From the NCBI GenBank assembly GCA_937132085.1, contig CAKZNV010000164.1, forward strand, positions 1 through 64,000: a stretch of 64,000 bases of DNA. Reading direction: 5' to 3'. This stretch comes from an uncultured Rubritalea sp. GTDB lineage: Bacteria; Verrucomicrobiota; Verrucomicrobiia; Verrucomicrobiales; Akkermansiaceae. The number at the start of each line of letters is the position of its first letter. Within the stretch, counting starts at the first letter, position 1. This document shows positions 1 to 10,276 of this stretch, piece by piece. The position numbers and the translations under genes were made by a program. Under the pieces are notes generated by a model. It made no database searches. It saw only the letters and a program-made list of their open reading frames with translations, and was not told the DNA's origin.

Positions 1-3000
1 AAGCCATCCAGATTTTAGAAGCGAATAACGATCTTAACAAACAAGAATTCCCAGCCGATTATCTTCAGCTACTCAAAGCCAGAGCCTATCTACTCAGTAG
101 CCAACCTGAGAAAGCCGTCACAGCGACTCAGAAGCTACTCAAGGAGTTCCCGAAATCTAAGTGGCAACATAAAGCGAAGTTCCTCCAAGCTCAGGCACTG
201 TCTGATCAAAAACAGCACGACGAATCTTCCGCTATCTACGAAGCAGAAGCCAACACCCTCTTCTCAGCAGAATACAAAGACAAAGGTGCTCAGCTCCTAC
301 TAGAAATAGCAACCGTTCTCTCCGCAGAGCCAAAAGCAGATACTATAGGAGCCATAGACGCACCTAAGCCTGATCTAAACAAAGCCGACAACCTGCTCCG
401 TGAAGCCTATGAAATGGACTGCACTGAAGAGCTCAAGGAAACAATCCTCGCTGAGCGTATCAAACTCAATACTCGCAAACAAAACTGGAAAAATGTAGCC
501 AAGCTCAGCTACATCTACCTTGATCGATTCGATAAACAATGGAGAGGCAAAATCGGCAGTTTATCCAGACTCACACTCGAACCCACTAATAAGAAAGCCA
601 AGCTCCAAGGAAAAAACAGCTTCCTTGTTAGATTCCACCTTGCAGAGGCTCTGCACCGCTCTAACGACAGACTCTCCGCTAGCCGCTACCTTCGTGAGAT
701 GATTTCAGACCTAGATAAGTCTAATGTTGAAAACAACCAAGCCTTGCTTGCTGACGCAACTTGGCTACACCTCATGGCCACTCGTGAGAGTGGCGGAGAA
801 CCTAGAGATCTAGAACAATGGATGGTAGATGCGAAAGCCTACTTGAAGCGCTTCCCTACTCATATCCATGCAGACTCGACCGTCTATACGATCGCCATCA
901 TCTACCAACAAGAGGCGAAACATAAGCTAGCCATAGAAGCCTATCAGCACTTTCTCGATAATCACTACCAGCTAAAAATTGCCGCTGACCCACTCACATT
1001 TCGACCAGAGTCAAAAACTGAATTCGCCGACCGTCAGGACAAAAACAAGAAACGCAAAGAAGAGGTCAGCTATCGTATTGGTAAGATCTATCTAGCGATG
1101 GACGAGTTTGAAAAAGCGCAGCAAGCGTGGAACCTCAGCTCTAAGAACTTCCCTAACGGCTCCCGCTGGGCGGACTGTCAACGAGGACTAGTCGATATCC
1201 AATTCAAACAAACTCTCTATGCCGTCTCAAAAATCGCCACTTCAGAAGAAGCTCAAAAGCCAGAAATGCGCAAGCAAGCGAGTGAGTCATTACTAGCATT
1301 CATCAGCAAACAACCACTCGACTCTCGTGTGCCAACTGTCCTCTACCTCATCGGCAACATCCACTTCCAGCATGCACTCTCTTTTGACACAGCGATCAAG
1401 GAGTCACCAACTGACGAACTCAAGACACAGCAGACCACAGCCTTTAAAGACACCATCAAAAGCTGGGAAAAGCTCATCAGCTCCTACCCTCGTTCAGATC
1501 ACGCTAAAGAAGCAAACTATCTCACAGCACGCATCTACGAAGATAGATTCAAGGATCTCGACAAGGCTCTCAGCATCTACAAATCCATCCGTCACGACGA
1601 CGCCAAGAACCGAATCGCCACACTGACTCTAGAGAAACTCGTCTCATTCAACGACAAGACATTCACCACAGATCAGAAACCATTCATCACTCTGAATTCC
1701 AGAAATGTTGAGAATGTCACAGTCCGTCAGTATTGGTTAGATGTCGAATCCTACTTCAGAAAAGGTCGCAGACTCGAAGATATCAGCTCACTCGACATAG
1801 ATCTGGTAGAGGCAGATAAAACATGGGAGCTCAAGCTGCCTAACTACAAAAAGCATCATTTCCTAGAATCTAAAGTAGATATCCCCTTCCCGTCTAACAA
1901 GCCAGGTATCTGTATCGTCAAAATAGAGAGTAAAAACTTCTCCACCACCACTATGGTCATGAGAAGCGACATCGATATATCTCTGCGCTCAAGCTCTAAT
2001 CCTAGATCTAATGCTAACGAACTCCTAGCCTACATCTACAACGCGAAAACTAAGTCTCCCGCTAAGGACATCAAGCTCCTCATCGCAGACGGTGGCCAAG
2101 TCATCACCACAGGCACTACCGATGCCAATGGCGTATTTCATTCAACGGACAAGCTTCTTTCAGAAATCAAGGATCTACGCATCCTAGCTCTCTCCCCATC
2201 TGGCGCAGCCACTTGCTCAGCGGTGAATCACTCTGGACAAAACTTCATCCAATCACAAGCAGTTGCGGCAACATCAAAAAGTGCTCACAAATTCAAAGCA
2301 TTCTTTAATCTACCTAAAGACACCTTCAGCCCAGGCGAGGCGTTACCAATTTCAGGAATCGTTAGATTCTCAAAATCAGGCACACACATACTGCCAAATA
2401 AAGATCAGCAATCCTACACGCTCACTATCAGACAGGACAAAAAACTACTTAACAAAGCGAAGATCGAGCTCAACGAACACGGAGTCTTTAACTATGACTA
2501 CATTTTACCATCACGACTTAAGGAAACGTCTATTAACCTTACTCTAAAACCAAACTTCGATGATGAGCTACGCGAGACTTCTAGGCTAGTCATCATCTCT
2601 AAAGACAATCCTGATAAAGTCATCTTGGAGCTAAAGATGAAAAAGCAATGGGTCGCAAAAGATGAGAAAATAGAAGGCACAGTCACTGCTAGTTATCGCT
2701 GGGGCGCTCCATATGCGAACAAGGAGGTGAAGATCAATTTACCAGATGACATGCAGATCAACCTCATCACAGACGACAATGGAGTAGCTACATTCAGCTA
2801 CGATCCACAATTTTTCGATTCTGGCTACGAGCTGAATTTCTACGCTACTATTCAAAATGATGATTACTACTCTAACGATACTATCGTCCTCGTAGATCCT
2901 ATTAGCTTCGTCATCCTCGCTAAGATTGACCGAGCTTACGTCGCTGCAGGAGATCCTGTTAATATTCAAATCCAGACTCTAAACCCAGATCGCTCAGCGA

Positions 3001-6000
3001 CATCACAAGAAATTCTGATAGAGGTATTACGCTATAAAGACTACTACGCTGATCCCATCTTGAGTAGCTGTAAATCATTAGAGGACGTGAGTTCATCCTA
3101 CTCTAAAGAAATCTTCATTGAAAAAACAACACTTAGCACCGATCCCAAGACAGGTCAGATCAACCATACATTCATACCTAAAAAGAGCGGTAGATTCTTC
3201 ATCCGTCTCACTGGTACAGATGCGAAGGGACGCCAAGTCTATGCAGAGTCATCCATCACAGCACATGACGCAGACAGCGAACAGCTCCTCATCATGCACG
3301 CTCTTCCAGAAGAGCAAATCTCTAAAGCTGGTAACACCACTAATATAGAAACTTGGTCTTACTTTAAGTCACCGGCAACCGCACTCCTCACAGTCGAGAT
3401 TTCAAGCATCGTCGAAAAACGTATCGTCACACTTCAGCCTGGGAAAAACATAATTCCTATAGCGCTAGAGGCTCAGCACTGCCCAGTCGCACGCATCCAC
3501 CTCACACTAATCAAGAACAGAGAGCTCTACACAGCTGAGCAAAGTATCGAGGTAGAAAACAAAATCGACATCATCGCCACGATCACTGAAATCAATCGTG
3601 ACAAAGGTCTAGCCTTAAAGCTCAAACTCCAAGCTCTCGACTCAAACAAAAATCCTATCGCCACCGATTACTTCCTCAATCTACGAGAAAGCCACGATAG
3701 CCCATACCTTAGACCTCAACGATTCTTCAACACATACAGCGTCCTTAGCTACGCAAATACATCAAGCTGTGGACTACTTCACAACGGCACACAACAAGCA
3801 ATCCGAACAGATGTCAGAGATGAGCTTGCAAGGCTAAACCAAAGTGAATCCGACAGCATTCGCAGATACAATAACCAAATCCTTAACCCTGCTGTGCTTA
3901 ACAGAGGTAGAGATCAGGTAAGAGCGATCGCTCGACGTTCAAACTACCGCAATAATTCAAACGACGATCCATTTGAAGATTCTCAATCAGTTCAAGGCAA
4001 TGGCTTAAGATTCTATCGCCCAAGCAGCCCTAGCTTTAGAGGAAATGGCACATTCATTGGCGGATACGAACCACCTGAACTTCCTAATTCAGTAGAAGTA
4101 GGTGGCGGTCTTAATGGCGGATTAAGATTTAGAGAGCAATTTCAGGTCTTCCCTATTACACCTGCTACCCCAAACGCATTTGCACAATTTAACAAAATAG
4201 ACCTCGCTTGGACAAGGCTTGAGCACATTCCAGCTGAAGGTAAGGAAATCATCATCACAGCAGAAGAAGCGATAGCAGCTGGCTACAAACTACAGATACT
4301 CGGATTTGGTAACGATGGATCACACGGAACAGTCGAATTAGACATAGCCCCTGCTGATTACCAAATCGCCAGCAATGCTCCTAGCACAGCGATCAAAGGA
4401 GACAAGTGGACACCTAGCTTCACTATGACTCGTGAGGATACTGATAAAGAGCAAAGCATCGAAGCGAATGTCACTATCTACAGCGACAAAACCAAACACA
4501 CATTCAACTTCAAAGTGGGAGATAAAACAGCTACTCTTACTCTAGATCAAATCAACTTAGAAGAACATGTGAATTATTCTATCTCTACAGAATTCGCAGT
4601 ATTAGATAACTCCTTTTCAGCCAGACCAAAAGGCATCCCTAGTTCTAAAAAAACAGACCGTAAGCTAGCTAAAGGTCAGCATAAATTTAATGACTCTGAA
4701 GCTCATACATCCACTGCAATCATATTAGATGACATCACTAGGCTAGTAGAAACAGCAACACTCACCCCAATAAGATCAAGCTACGGACACTCCACTCCTC
4801 TGCATGAATCACATTCAGCAGGACAGCTCATGGCTTCCACTAGTTACCTACAGTTCCTCATTGATCATAAACTACAGCCAGAAAGACAAGCCCAACTGAG
4901 AAAAGTAATCAGCGGAACCTGTGCCGACCTCACATTGAGCATCAAAAACGACTACGGTTGGTCAGAGGTTAAGAATCGCAGAGAGTCTTCACTGCTTCAC
5001 TCAGCCACTGCTTACCAAGCTCTAGTCATGGCGGATAAGCTCAAGATCGACTTTGAGAAATCTACCTTGAAGCTAGCGCTAATGCACTTACAAGCTAAGC
5101 AGAAAGACCTACCGATCGAGCACTACAACTCACGTGCTCTCGTGCAGTTCGCTCTCGCATTCAGTGGTGACACAGACTTCGCAGTCTGTAACCGCCTCTA
5201 CCGTGAGCGTGAAAAGATGGACAACATCGGCAAAACGATTCTAGCGAATGCGTTCATCTTGTTAGACCGAAAAGAGTTTGCAGTCAACCTCCTCAAAGAG
5301 ATCAAAAACGACAATACCGTGCGTATCCCTGATGAGCAATTCCTCAACTCCCCAGCTCTTCTAGACGCTTTGATTTCCCAAGCTAAATCAGAAACAGATC
5401 CAGCCAAAGTTAACAATCACACGCTTACAACTAAGTTCAACTCAGCGATCGACCGAGGATTCTCAATGAGATCTTACGTGGCTAGATTTAAGAACAAGCC
5501 AATCAAGGTTTTGCCTAACAATGTTAAGATGGGTGAGAAAATGGAGAAATTTGAAGTCAAAGAAGACTTTGCTTACATCACAGAGATCGAAACTGATTTC
5601 AAAGAAGCGAAAGAAATGCCAAAACAAGCTGACTTCTATATCTCCGATAGAAAATACTATAGCGCAGCCCCAAGCTACAATGGAAAACCACTCAGAGCAG
5701 CAGGAAGCTCAGAAGTAAAAACACTGGCTATTGGTGAGACAGTGAAAGTCATTCTCGAAGGCAAGATTTCTAACAAGAACTATCCTGACTGTGTAATCAT
5801 AGAAGAACTCCCAGCAGGCTTCGACTATCTCTCAGGCTCACTCAGAGGAAACCACAGCGGAGCGAGAAAAGAAGGCAATCACCTCATCATCACCTACGGT
5901 TCCATCCCTAATAAATACAAGCTCAGCTACACACTCATCGCTAGCCGCCCAGGCACTTGGAATCATCGCCAGACTATCCTTACACCGACCTATAACATCG

Positions 6001-7778
6001 CTAAACAGGTTTATAATAAAGCTGATGTTCTTACCGTGTTAGAGAATGGAAAAAAGTCTAACAATCCATACAAACTCAACGCTGCAGAACATTACGAACT
6101 AGCAAAATTGAACTTCAACGACAACAACTACGAAGCAGCTAAGAAGCACATCATTGCCTACAGAACGCAGAAGAAAACAACAGAAGATCCTGCTCTAGCT
6201 CAGATGCTTCTCTGGATAGAAACTGCCAGCCCACAGCCAGACGCCCAGCTTCTAGCAGATTCATTCGAAGTGCTCACTGAGAGAAACCCAGACCTCGTTA
6301 TACCCTTCGATAAAATTCTCAAAGTAGGCAAAGCCTATCGTGGCCTCGGCGAATTCGAGCGTAGTAAGGATGTTTACACCGCCACGCTAGAGTCTGGCTT
6401 CAATGCCGATTCCTACGTTGGTGCAGCACTAGAAGATCAAGGGAAGTTCATGCTCTCTATCGACTACCAAGACAAGCTCTGGCTGCTCTACCCAGATCTC
6501 GGAGAAGTCACCAATTCACGATTCGCTCTCGGTCAGCAGATCTATGCCAAGACCTCAGTAGCGAAAACTCTCGGCACCAATCCTGAGACGAAAAAGCCCT
6601 ACACTGAAAAGGAAATCAGCACACTCTCACTCGGCTACATGCAGGACTTCATCACCCACGCTCCGACTCATACACTCGCTAGTGACGCCGCTTTCTCAAT
6701 AGCCAACGCACTCTTCGCCCTAAAGCGCTACCAAGATGTAGTAGAGCACACCAAGCAAGCTGCGATCACCTACAAAGACAGCCAGCACTCCACCAGCTTC
6801 CGCTACATGGAGGCACTCGGTCACTTTTGGCTCAGAAACTACAAGCAGGCACTCGCCTCTGCATCGATCGTAGCAAAAGGAAACTCAGAAGATAAGAACC
6901 TAGCATCCTTCATCACCGCACAGATTTACCACGCTAATAACCAACCTGAGAAAGCCATCGAATGGTATAAAGGAATCAAAGACAGCTACCCTGATGCTAA
7001 GCAATCGATCGCTTACTTTGAGCAGAAATCGATCTCACTCGATGAAGTGAAAATCCTCAACTCTGGCGACAAAGCGAAGATCAAACTCAAGTATCGTAAC
7101 ATCAAGGAAGCTCAATTCCAGATCTACCGAGTCGATCTCATGAAGCTCTACCTCAGAGAAAAGAACCTCAGCAATATCTCCAAAATCAATCTAGCTGGCA
7201 TCAACCCGAAGCACACTCTCACCGTAAAGCTGGGCGATGGAAAAGACTTCAAGGAAGTAGAAAAAGAGATCACTCTACCGCTAGCAAAAGATGGAGCCTA
7301 CCTAGTCATCTGCCGAGGTGACTACATCCACACCTCCGGCCTAGTCCTCATCACCCCACTGAAAATGGATGTCCAAGAGTATCCTCGAAACAACTCCGTC
7401 AGAGTGAATATCACCGACAAGAAGACAGGCCAGTTCCTCGACTCAGTGCATGTAAAAGCGGTTGGTCAAAACAGAACAGACATCAAATCTGGAGAGACAG
7501 ATCTCCGCGGAGTCTGGCAAGGAGACTCTATCGCCTCACCAACCACGATCATCGCCAGAGACAAAGACGGCCGCTACGCATTCTTCCGCAGCAAGCTAGC
7601 CTTCAACCCACGCTCAAACCGACAAGAAGAAAGACTCAACAATAAACCAAAAGTCGACTTCAACAGAAATCTTAATCAAAAGCAGGATGCCCTACAGAAG
7701 AAAAACCTCTACAACTACGAAGAAAAACGTCGTTCTAAAGGCAAAGGTGTAGAGATTAAGAAAGCTTGGAAGAAGTAA
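1..7778 (+). CDS. Giant TPR / alpha-2-macroglobulin-like protein (5' end outside window)
   Basis: The reading frame is open from base 3, so the gene starts before the window; the first internal ATG at 414 is not the start. About 2,590 residues are visible. The N-terminal ~450 residues are helical TPR-type repeats (for example the segment YRIGKIYLAMDEFEKAQQ). The middle carries macroglobulin-like beta domains (FNLPKDTFSPGEALPISG and the DRAYVAAGDPVNIQIQ segment) and a helical part near 4700-5400. A late beta domain has the bacterial A2M-type phrase EELPAGFDYLSGSLRG, and TPR repeats return near 6070-6950. No CxEQ thioester motif is visible, so covalent protease trapping is unlikely. The last ~50 residues are strongly basic. 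Bacterial A2M-like proteins act in the periplasm or on the surface; the role of this one is inferred. Any signal peptide lies upstream of the window. Confidence 0.8.
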   Translation, partial: AIQILEANNDLNKQEFPADYLQLLKARAYLLSSQPEKAVTATQKLLKEFPKSKWQHKAKFLQAQALSDQKQHDESSAIYEAEANTLFSAEYKDKGAQLLLEIATVLSAEPKADTIGAIDAPKPDLNKADNLLREAYEMDCTEELKETILAERIKLNTRKQNWKNVAKLSYIYLDRFDKQWRGKIGSLSRLTLEPTNKKAKLQGKNSFLVRFHLAEALHRSNDRLSASRYLREMISDLDKSNVENNQALLADATWLHLMATRESGGEPRDLEQWMVDAKAYLKRFPTHIHADSTVYTIAIIYQQEAKHKLAIEAYQHFLDNHYQLKIAADPLTFRPESKTEFADRQDKNKKRKEEVSYRIGKIYLAMDEFEKAQQAWNLSSKNFPNGSRWADCQRGLVDIQFKQTLYAVSKIATSEEAQKPEMRKQASESLLAFISKQPLDSRVPTVLYLIGNIHFQHALSFDTAIKESPTDELKTQQTTAFKDTIKSWEKLISSYPRSDHAKEANYLTARIYEDRFKDLDKALSIYKSIRHDDAKNRIATLTLEKLVSFNDKTFTTDQKPFITLNSRNVENVTVRQYWLDVESYFRKGRRLEDISSLDIDLVEADKTWELKLPNYKKHHFLESKVDIPFPSNKPGICIVKIESKNFSTTTMVMRSDIDISLRSSSNPRSNANELLAYIYNAKTKSPAKDIKLLIADGGQVITTGTTDANGVFHSTDKLLSEIKDLRILALSPSGAATCSAVNHSGQNFIQSQAVAATSKSAHKFKAFFNLPKDTFSPGEALPISGIVRFSKSGTHILPNKDQQSYTLTIRQDKKLLNKAKIELNEHGVFNYDYILPSRLKETSINLTLKPNFDDELRETSRLVIISKDNPDKVILELKMKKQWVAKDEKIEGTVTASYRWGAPYANKEVKINLPDDMQINLITDDNGVATFSYDPQFFDSGYELNFYATIQNDDYYSNDTIVLVDPISFVILAKIDRAYVAAGDPVNIQIQTLNPDRSATSQEILIEVLRYKDYYADPILSSCKSLEDVSSSYSKEIFIEKTTLSTDPKTGQINHTFIPKKSGRFFIRLTGTDAKGRQVYAESSITAHDADSEQLLIMHALPEEQISKAGNTTNIETWSYFKSPATALLTVEISSIVEKRIVTLQPGKNIIPIALEAQHCPVARIHLTLIKNRELYTAEQSIEVENKIDIIATITEINRDKGLALKLKLQALDSNKNPIATDYFLNLRESHDSPYLRPQRFFNTYSVLSYANTSSCGLLHNGTQQAIRTDVRDELARLNQSESDSIRRYNNQILNPAVLNRGRDQVRAIARRSNYRNNSNDDPFEDSQSVQGNGLRFYRPSSPSFRGNGTFIGGYEPPELPNSVEVGGGLNGGLRFREQFQVFPITPATPNAFAQFNKIDLAWTRLEHIPAEGKEIIITAEEAIAAGYKLQILGFGNDGSHGTVELDIAPADYQIASNAPSTAIKGDKWTPSFTMTREDTDKEQSIEANVTIYSDKTKHTFNFKVGDKTATLTLDQINLEEHVNYSISTEFAVLDNSFSARPKGIPSSKKTDRKLAKGQHKFNDSEAHTSTAIILDDITRLVETATLTPIRSSYGHSTPLHESHSAGQLMASTSYLQFLIDHKLQPERQAQLRKVISGTCADLTLSIKNDYGWSEVKNRRESSLLHSATAYQALVMADKLKIDFEKSTLKLALMHLQAKQKDLPIEHYNSRALVQFALAFSGDTDFAVCNRLYREREKMDNIGKTILANAFILLDRKEFAVNLLKEIKNDNTVRIPDEQFLNSPALLDALISQAKSETDPAKVNNHTLTTKFNSAIDRGFSMRSYVARFKNKPIKVLPNNVKMGEKMEKFEVKEDFAYITEIETDFKEAKEMPKQADFYISDRKYYSAAPSYNGKPLRAAGSSEVKTLAIGETVKVILEGKISNKNYPDCVIIEELPAGFDYLSGSLRGNHSGARKEGNHLIITYGSIPNKYKLSYTLIASRPGTWNHRQTILTPTYNIAKQVYNKADVLTVLENGKKSNNPYKLNAAEHYELAKLNFNDNNYEAAKKHIIAYRTQKKTTEDPALAQMLLWIETASPQPDAQLLADSFEVLTERNPDLVIPFDKILKVGKAYRGLGEFERSKDVYTATLESGFNADSYVGAALEDQGKFMLSIDYQDKLWLLYPDLGEVTNSRFALGQQIYAKTSVAKTLGTNPETKKPYTEKEISTLSLGYMQDFITHAPTHTLASDAAFSIANALFALKRYQDVVEHTKQAAITYKDSQHSTSFRYMEALGHFWLRNYKQALASASIVAKGNSEDKNLASFITAQIYHANNQPEKAIEWYKGIKDSYPDAKQSIAYFEQKSISLDEVKILNSGDKAKIKLKYRNIKEAQFQIYRVDLMKLYLREKNLSNISKINLAGINPKHTLTVKLGDGKDFKEVEKEITLPLAKDGAYLVICRGDYIHTSGLVLITPLKMDVQEYPRNNSVRVNITDKKTGQFLDSVHVKAVGQNRTDIKSGETDLRGVWQGDSIASPTTIIARDKDGRYAFFRSKLAFNPRSNRQEERLNNKPKVDFNRNLNQKQDALQKKNLYNYEEKRRSKGKGVEIKKAWKK

Positions 7779-7798
7779 TCTAGCCATAGCTCCGTAAC

Positions 7799-7815
7799 GG
7801 CGGTTTCCAACCGCC
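7799..7815. terminator. Short perfect hairpin after the A2M-like gene
   Basis: A 7-bp perfect stem GGCGGTT/AACCGCC with a 3-base loop lies 21 bases after the stop codon. No T-tract follows, so it may be a weak or factor-dependent terminator or simply a 3' end stabiliser. Confidence 0.35.
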
Positions 7816-7827
7816 AAGCCAACCAAC

Positions 7828-7952
7828 ACCTCCCCTTTGACTGAAGGCCAAATTTATACCAACTCAGTGAAAAGAGCCATCTGACGCATCCCCCGATTCC
7901 CAATCAACCCCAGCGTTAACTGAAGGTGAACTTTGTGCTGTAATTGTCATCG
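7828..7952. repeat. Dispersed relative of the 117-bp repeat family
   Basis: This stretch aligns along its whole length with the units of the array at 18349-18938. Shared blocks are ACCTCCCCTTT, AAATTTATACCA, GACGCATCCC, AACCCCAGCGTT, CTGAA-GTGAACTTT and TGCTGTAATT-TCATCGA. In place of the CCCCAATCGGGG hairpin it has GACTGAAGGCC, the same replacement as the degenerate first unit of the array. It therefore looks like a single solo copy of a dispersed family. No coding role is apparent. Confidence 0.75.
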
Positions 7953-8245
7953 AATCATCAAGCAATCTATCTTCTCAGCACGTGTCTATGAGCTAGGATT
8001 TAAACTATTTAGTTCTTTAAGAAATAAATTCTGAATGCTAAATTGATAGCCATACGCACAAATCCAGAAATGCTTTGGCACTCTAGTTACACAGCCTATT
8101 CATCTGTGATTCCCTTAGAGACAACCTTGAATGAAACACCATGCTGAACACTGTAACTCAGAAAACAGTTAATGAGTTACAAATAAACCACCGACCCTTT
8201 CGATAGGAAAAACAACTCAAGCAAAATCAAATAATAATAAAAACG
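7953..8245 (+). other. Upstream region of PEP-CTERM gene with a 9-bp inverted repeat
   Basis: No gene is visible. At 8152-8160 and 8173-8181 there is a perfect inverted repeat TGTAACTCA-N12-TGAGTTACA, 65 bases before the PEP-CTERM start, which has the size of a regulator binding site. A TGTCTATGAG motif at 7983-7992 resembles a motif found upstream of the other PEP-CTERM genes. There is no Shine-Dalgarno sequence; the bases before the ATG are A-rich. Confidence 0.4.
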
Positions 8246-8884
8246 ATGAAAACCAAATACACAACAGCATGCCTCTTCGCAGTAGGCACAATTTCAGCAT
8301 CCGCTGTCATCACGGCGACCAGTGATAACTTCGACACAGGTATCGCCGGCACTTGGCTTAGTGTTGGCACTGTGACTCCAGGCATCCTTCACGACGCAAC
8401 ATCTTCATTTGACGGAGGACTCACCGGCGGCGACCTCCTCAATGATGACGGAGGTCTACGCTTGGACACAAGCAACGGCACTGCCGGGGATGAGGCAATG
8501 GGACTCACCATTGGTGGCCTTATGGAAGAAGGAAGAACTATCACCTTCAGCTATGGCCTCTACAATGACAATAGTAGCTTCAACAGTGTTACAGCCCAAC
8601 TCTTTAACCTTACAGACAATACCGTCCTTATGACTTCTGCTCAACACATCATTGATGGCACAGCAAGTCAACCAACTCCAGAGAACATTGACGATTCACT
8701 AGTTTATATCGCACTAAATAGCGATGAAGGAGATGTTCTGCAAATCCGCTTTATTGAGAATCACAATAACACAGCTCGTGACATTTTTGTAGACAACTTC
8801 AGTGTCACATCTGTCCCTGAACCATCCACCACAGCCCTTCTAGGCCTCGGTGGTCTAGCTCTGATACTGCGCCGTAAAAAATAG
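8246..8884 (+). CDS. PEP-CTERM sorting domain protein
   Basis: The protein has 212 residues. Residues 1-20 form a Sec signal peptide ending near SASA. The body is a beta-rich domain (residues about 25-188) starting with a DNFDTG segment, like a jelly-roll or carbohydrate-binding fold, but no specific family is recognised. The tail has the complete PEP-CTERM signal: VPEPSTTALLGLGG, a short hydrophobic stretch and RRKK at the end. Such tails are cut by exosortase, and substrates are usually exported surface or matrix proteins. The gene is monocistronic, with a terminator 38 bases after the stop. Its ligand is unknown. Confidence 0.85.
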   Translation: MKTKYTTACLFAVGTISASAVITATSDNFDTGIAGTWLSVGTVTPGILHDATSSFDGGLTGGDLLNDDGGLRLDTSNGTAGDEAMGLTIGGLMEEGRTITFSYGLYNDNSSFNSVTAQLFNLTDNTVLMTSAQHIIDGTASQPTPENIDDSLVYIALNSDEGDVLQIRFIENHNNTARDIFVDNFSVTSVPEPSTTALLGLGGLALILRRKK

Positions 8885-8921
8885 CCAACATAGCCATACC
8901 AAACACACTCGACAAGTTCTC

Positions 8922-8958
8922 AACCTCGTTTCGCAATATGCGTAACGAGGTTCTTTTC
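8922..8958 (+). terminator. Rho-independent terminator
   Basis: A 9-bp stem AACCTCGTT/AACGAGGTT, extended inside by CGC/GCG across a T-T mismatch, is followed by CTTTTCT. It ends the PEP-CTERM transcript. Confidence 0.8.
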
Positions 8959-8993
8959 TATCTCTAAACCAAGTCAACTCCGCTTGGAGCAGG

Positions 8994-10271
8994 CTAGGTA
9001 AGCTCATCCACTGTTCTCGAAGTAGCACCTTGATGGAACTCTAACACTTCCAACGCTGCATCACACTGGCAGCTAGCCAACTCTTTATCAGCTAACAACA
9101 TCTGCACAGCGTCTAACAGCTCCTGCTCAGAACTGATTTCTGTTACCCCATCCTTGCGTTTGATGTCTTCAACTAATGGCTGGAAATTCTGCATATTAGG
9201 ACCAGTAATCACAGGAACTCTGGCCGCCATCGCTTCAGTAGGGTTTTGCCCACCTTTGCCGAGTATTGATTTACCTACAATCACTATATCAGCGTGAGCG
9301 GTCCAGTCTCGGAGTTCCCCAGTGCTATCCACCACAAGGCTTGCGCCCCTCAGATCTTTATAATCACTACGCAAGACTACCGCATTACCCAGCTTCTCAA
9401 GATCGCTCTTCACCTCAGCTCTTCTCTCAGCATGACGAGGCACTAACACTAACAATACCTTAGACTGCAAACTATCCAGAGCATTAGCGATCCAAGCCTC
9501 TTCACCTGCATGCGTGCTAATAGCCATCACGACTGGTTCATCGTGCTCATGCTGAAGACCAGCTAACATCTCAGTAAACTCGTCCCGCTTCTGTGGCACT
9601 AGCACACTGGCTCCGTCTTGGTCGAATTTCACACTCCCCGTTACCACCACCTTCTCAGCAGCCATCCCCACATTGATCCATCGATTTCTATCCTCATCAT
9701 CCTGAGCGCAGAGCTTACTGATCATTTCTAACAACGGTCGTAGAATTAGGCCTAACTTCATGTATCGCCCTTCAGATCTAGGTGACAGCCTAGCATTGGC
9801 AATGCTCACTGGGATATTCATCTTGCGAGCTACGTTCAGCATATTAGGCCAGATCTCCGACTCCATGAGAACGATCTGCTTAGGAGCAAAACGCTTAAAA
9901 ACACTTCTAGTAATAAAACTAAAGTCCAGCGGACTATAAATCACCCGCACCGCATCCGGAGCATGCTCTATAGCTACCTCATGCCCAGTCGCCGTTGTAG
10001 GCACTAGGATAAATCTTTCTTCAGGATGCTGGCGTTGCCATTCCTTGATCAGCTTAATAGCGATCAATACCTCACCCACACTCACCGCATGGATATAAAC
10101 GGCACCTTGTTTCTCATAATCAGAGTCTTCCTTAAACTTACCAAATCTCTCTAACAGCCCCGTGCCGAGACCGCCACGCTTTGCCATCTTCATCAGCCAC
10201 CCAGGAAAGGCGAACACGAAAAATAGAGGCAACAGCACATTATAAGCTGCAAGAACAAGAAACCGAGTCAT
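8994..10271 (-). CDS. waaA: 3-deoxy-D-manno-octulosonic acid (Kdo) transferase
   Basis: The 425-residue protein has the usual length for WaaA/KdtA (glycosyltransferase family 30), which transfers Kdo from CMP-Kdo to lipid IVA on the inner face of the inner membrane. Residues 5-28 form the N-terminal membrane anchor. LLERFG at 40-45 contains the Glu that acts as general base in this family. HAVSVGEV at 61-68 and LMESEIWPN at 133-141 are hallmark motifs, and TEAMAARVPVITGP marks the nucleotide-sugar-binding C-terminal half. It lies 5 bases after rsmD on the same strand and is probably co-transcribed. Its presence indicates an LPS-bearing outer membrane. Confidence 0.93.
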   Translation of the reverse strand: MTRFLVLAAYNVLLPLFFVFAFPGWLMKMAKRGGLGTGLLERFGKFKEDSDYEKQGAVYIHAVSVGEVLIAIKLIKEWQRQHPEERFILVPTTATGHEVAIEHAPDAVRVIYSPLDFSFITRSVFKRFAPKQIVLMESEIWPNMLNVARKMNIPVSIANARLSPRSEGRYMKLGLILRPLLEMISKLCAQDDEDRNRWINVGMAAEKVVVTGSVKFDQDGASVLVPQKRDEFTEMLAGLQHEHDEPVVMAISTHAGEEAWIANALDSLQSKVLLVLVPRHAERRAEVKSDLEKLGNAVVLRSDYKDLRGASLVVDSTGELRDWTAHADIVIVGKSILGKGGQNPTEAMAARVPVITGPNMQNFQPLVEDIKRKDGVTEISSEQELLDAVQMLLADKELASCQCDAALEVLEFHQGATSRTVDELT

Positions 10272-10276
10272 GACAA

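Noticed and set aside
8076-8091. Sigma-54-like sequence TGGCAC-N5-TTACA upstream of a PEP-CTERM gene
   Set aside because: The -12 element lacks the invariant GC, so despite the NtrC-type regulator elsewhere in the window I do not count it as a promoter.
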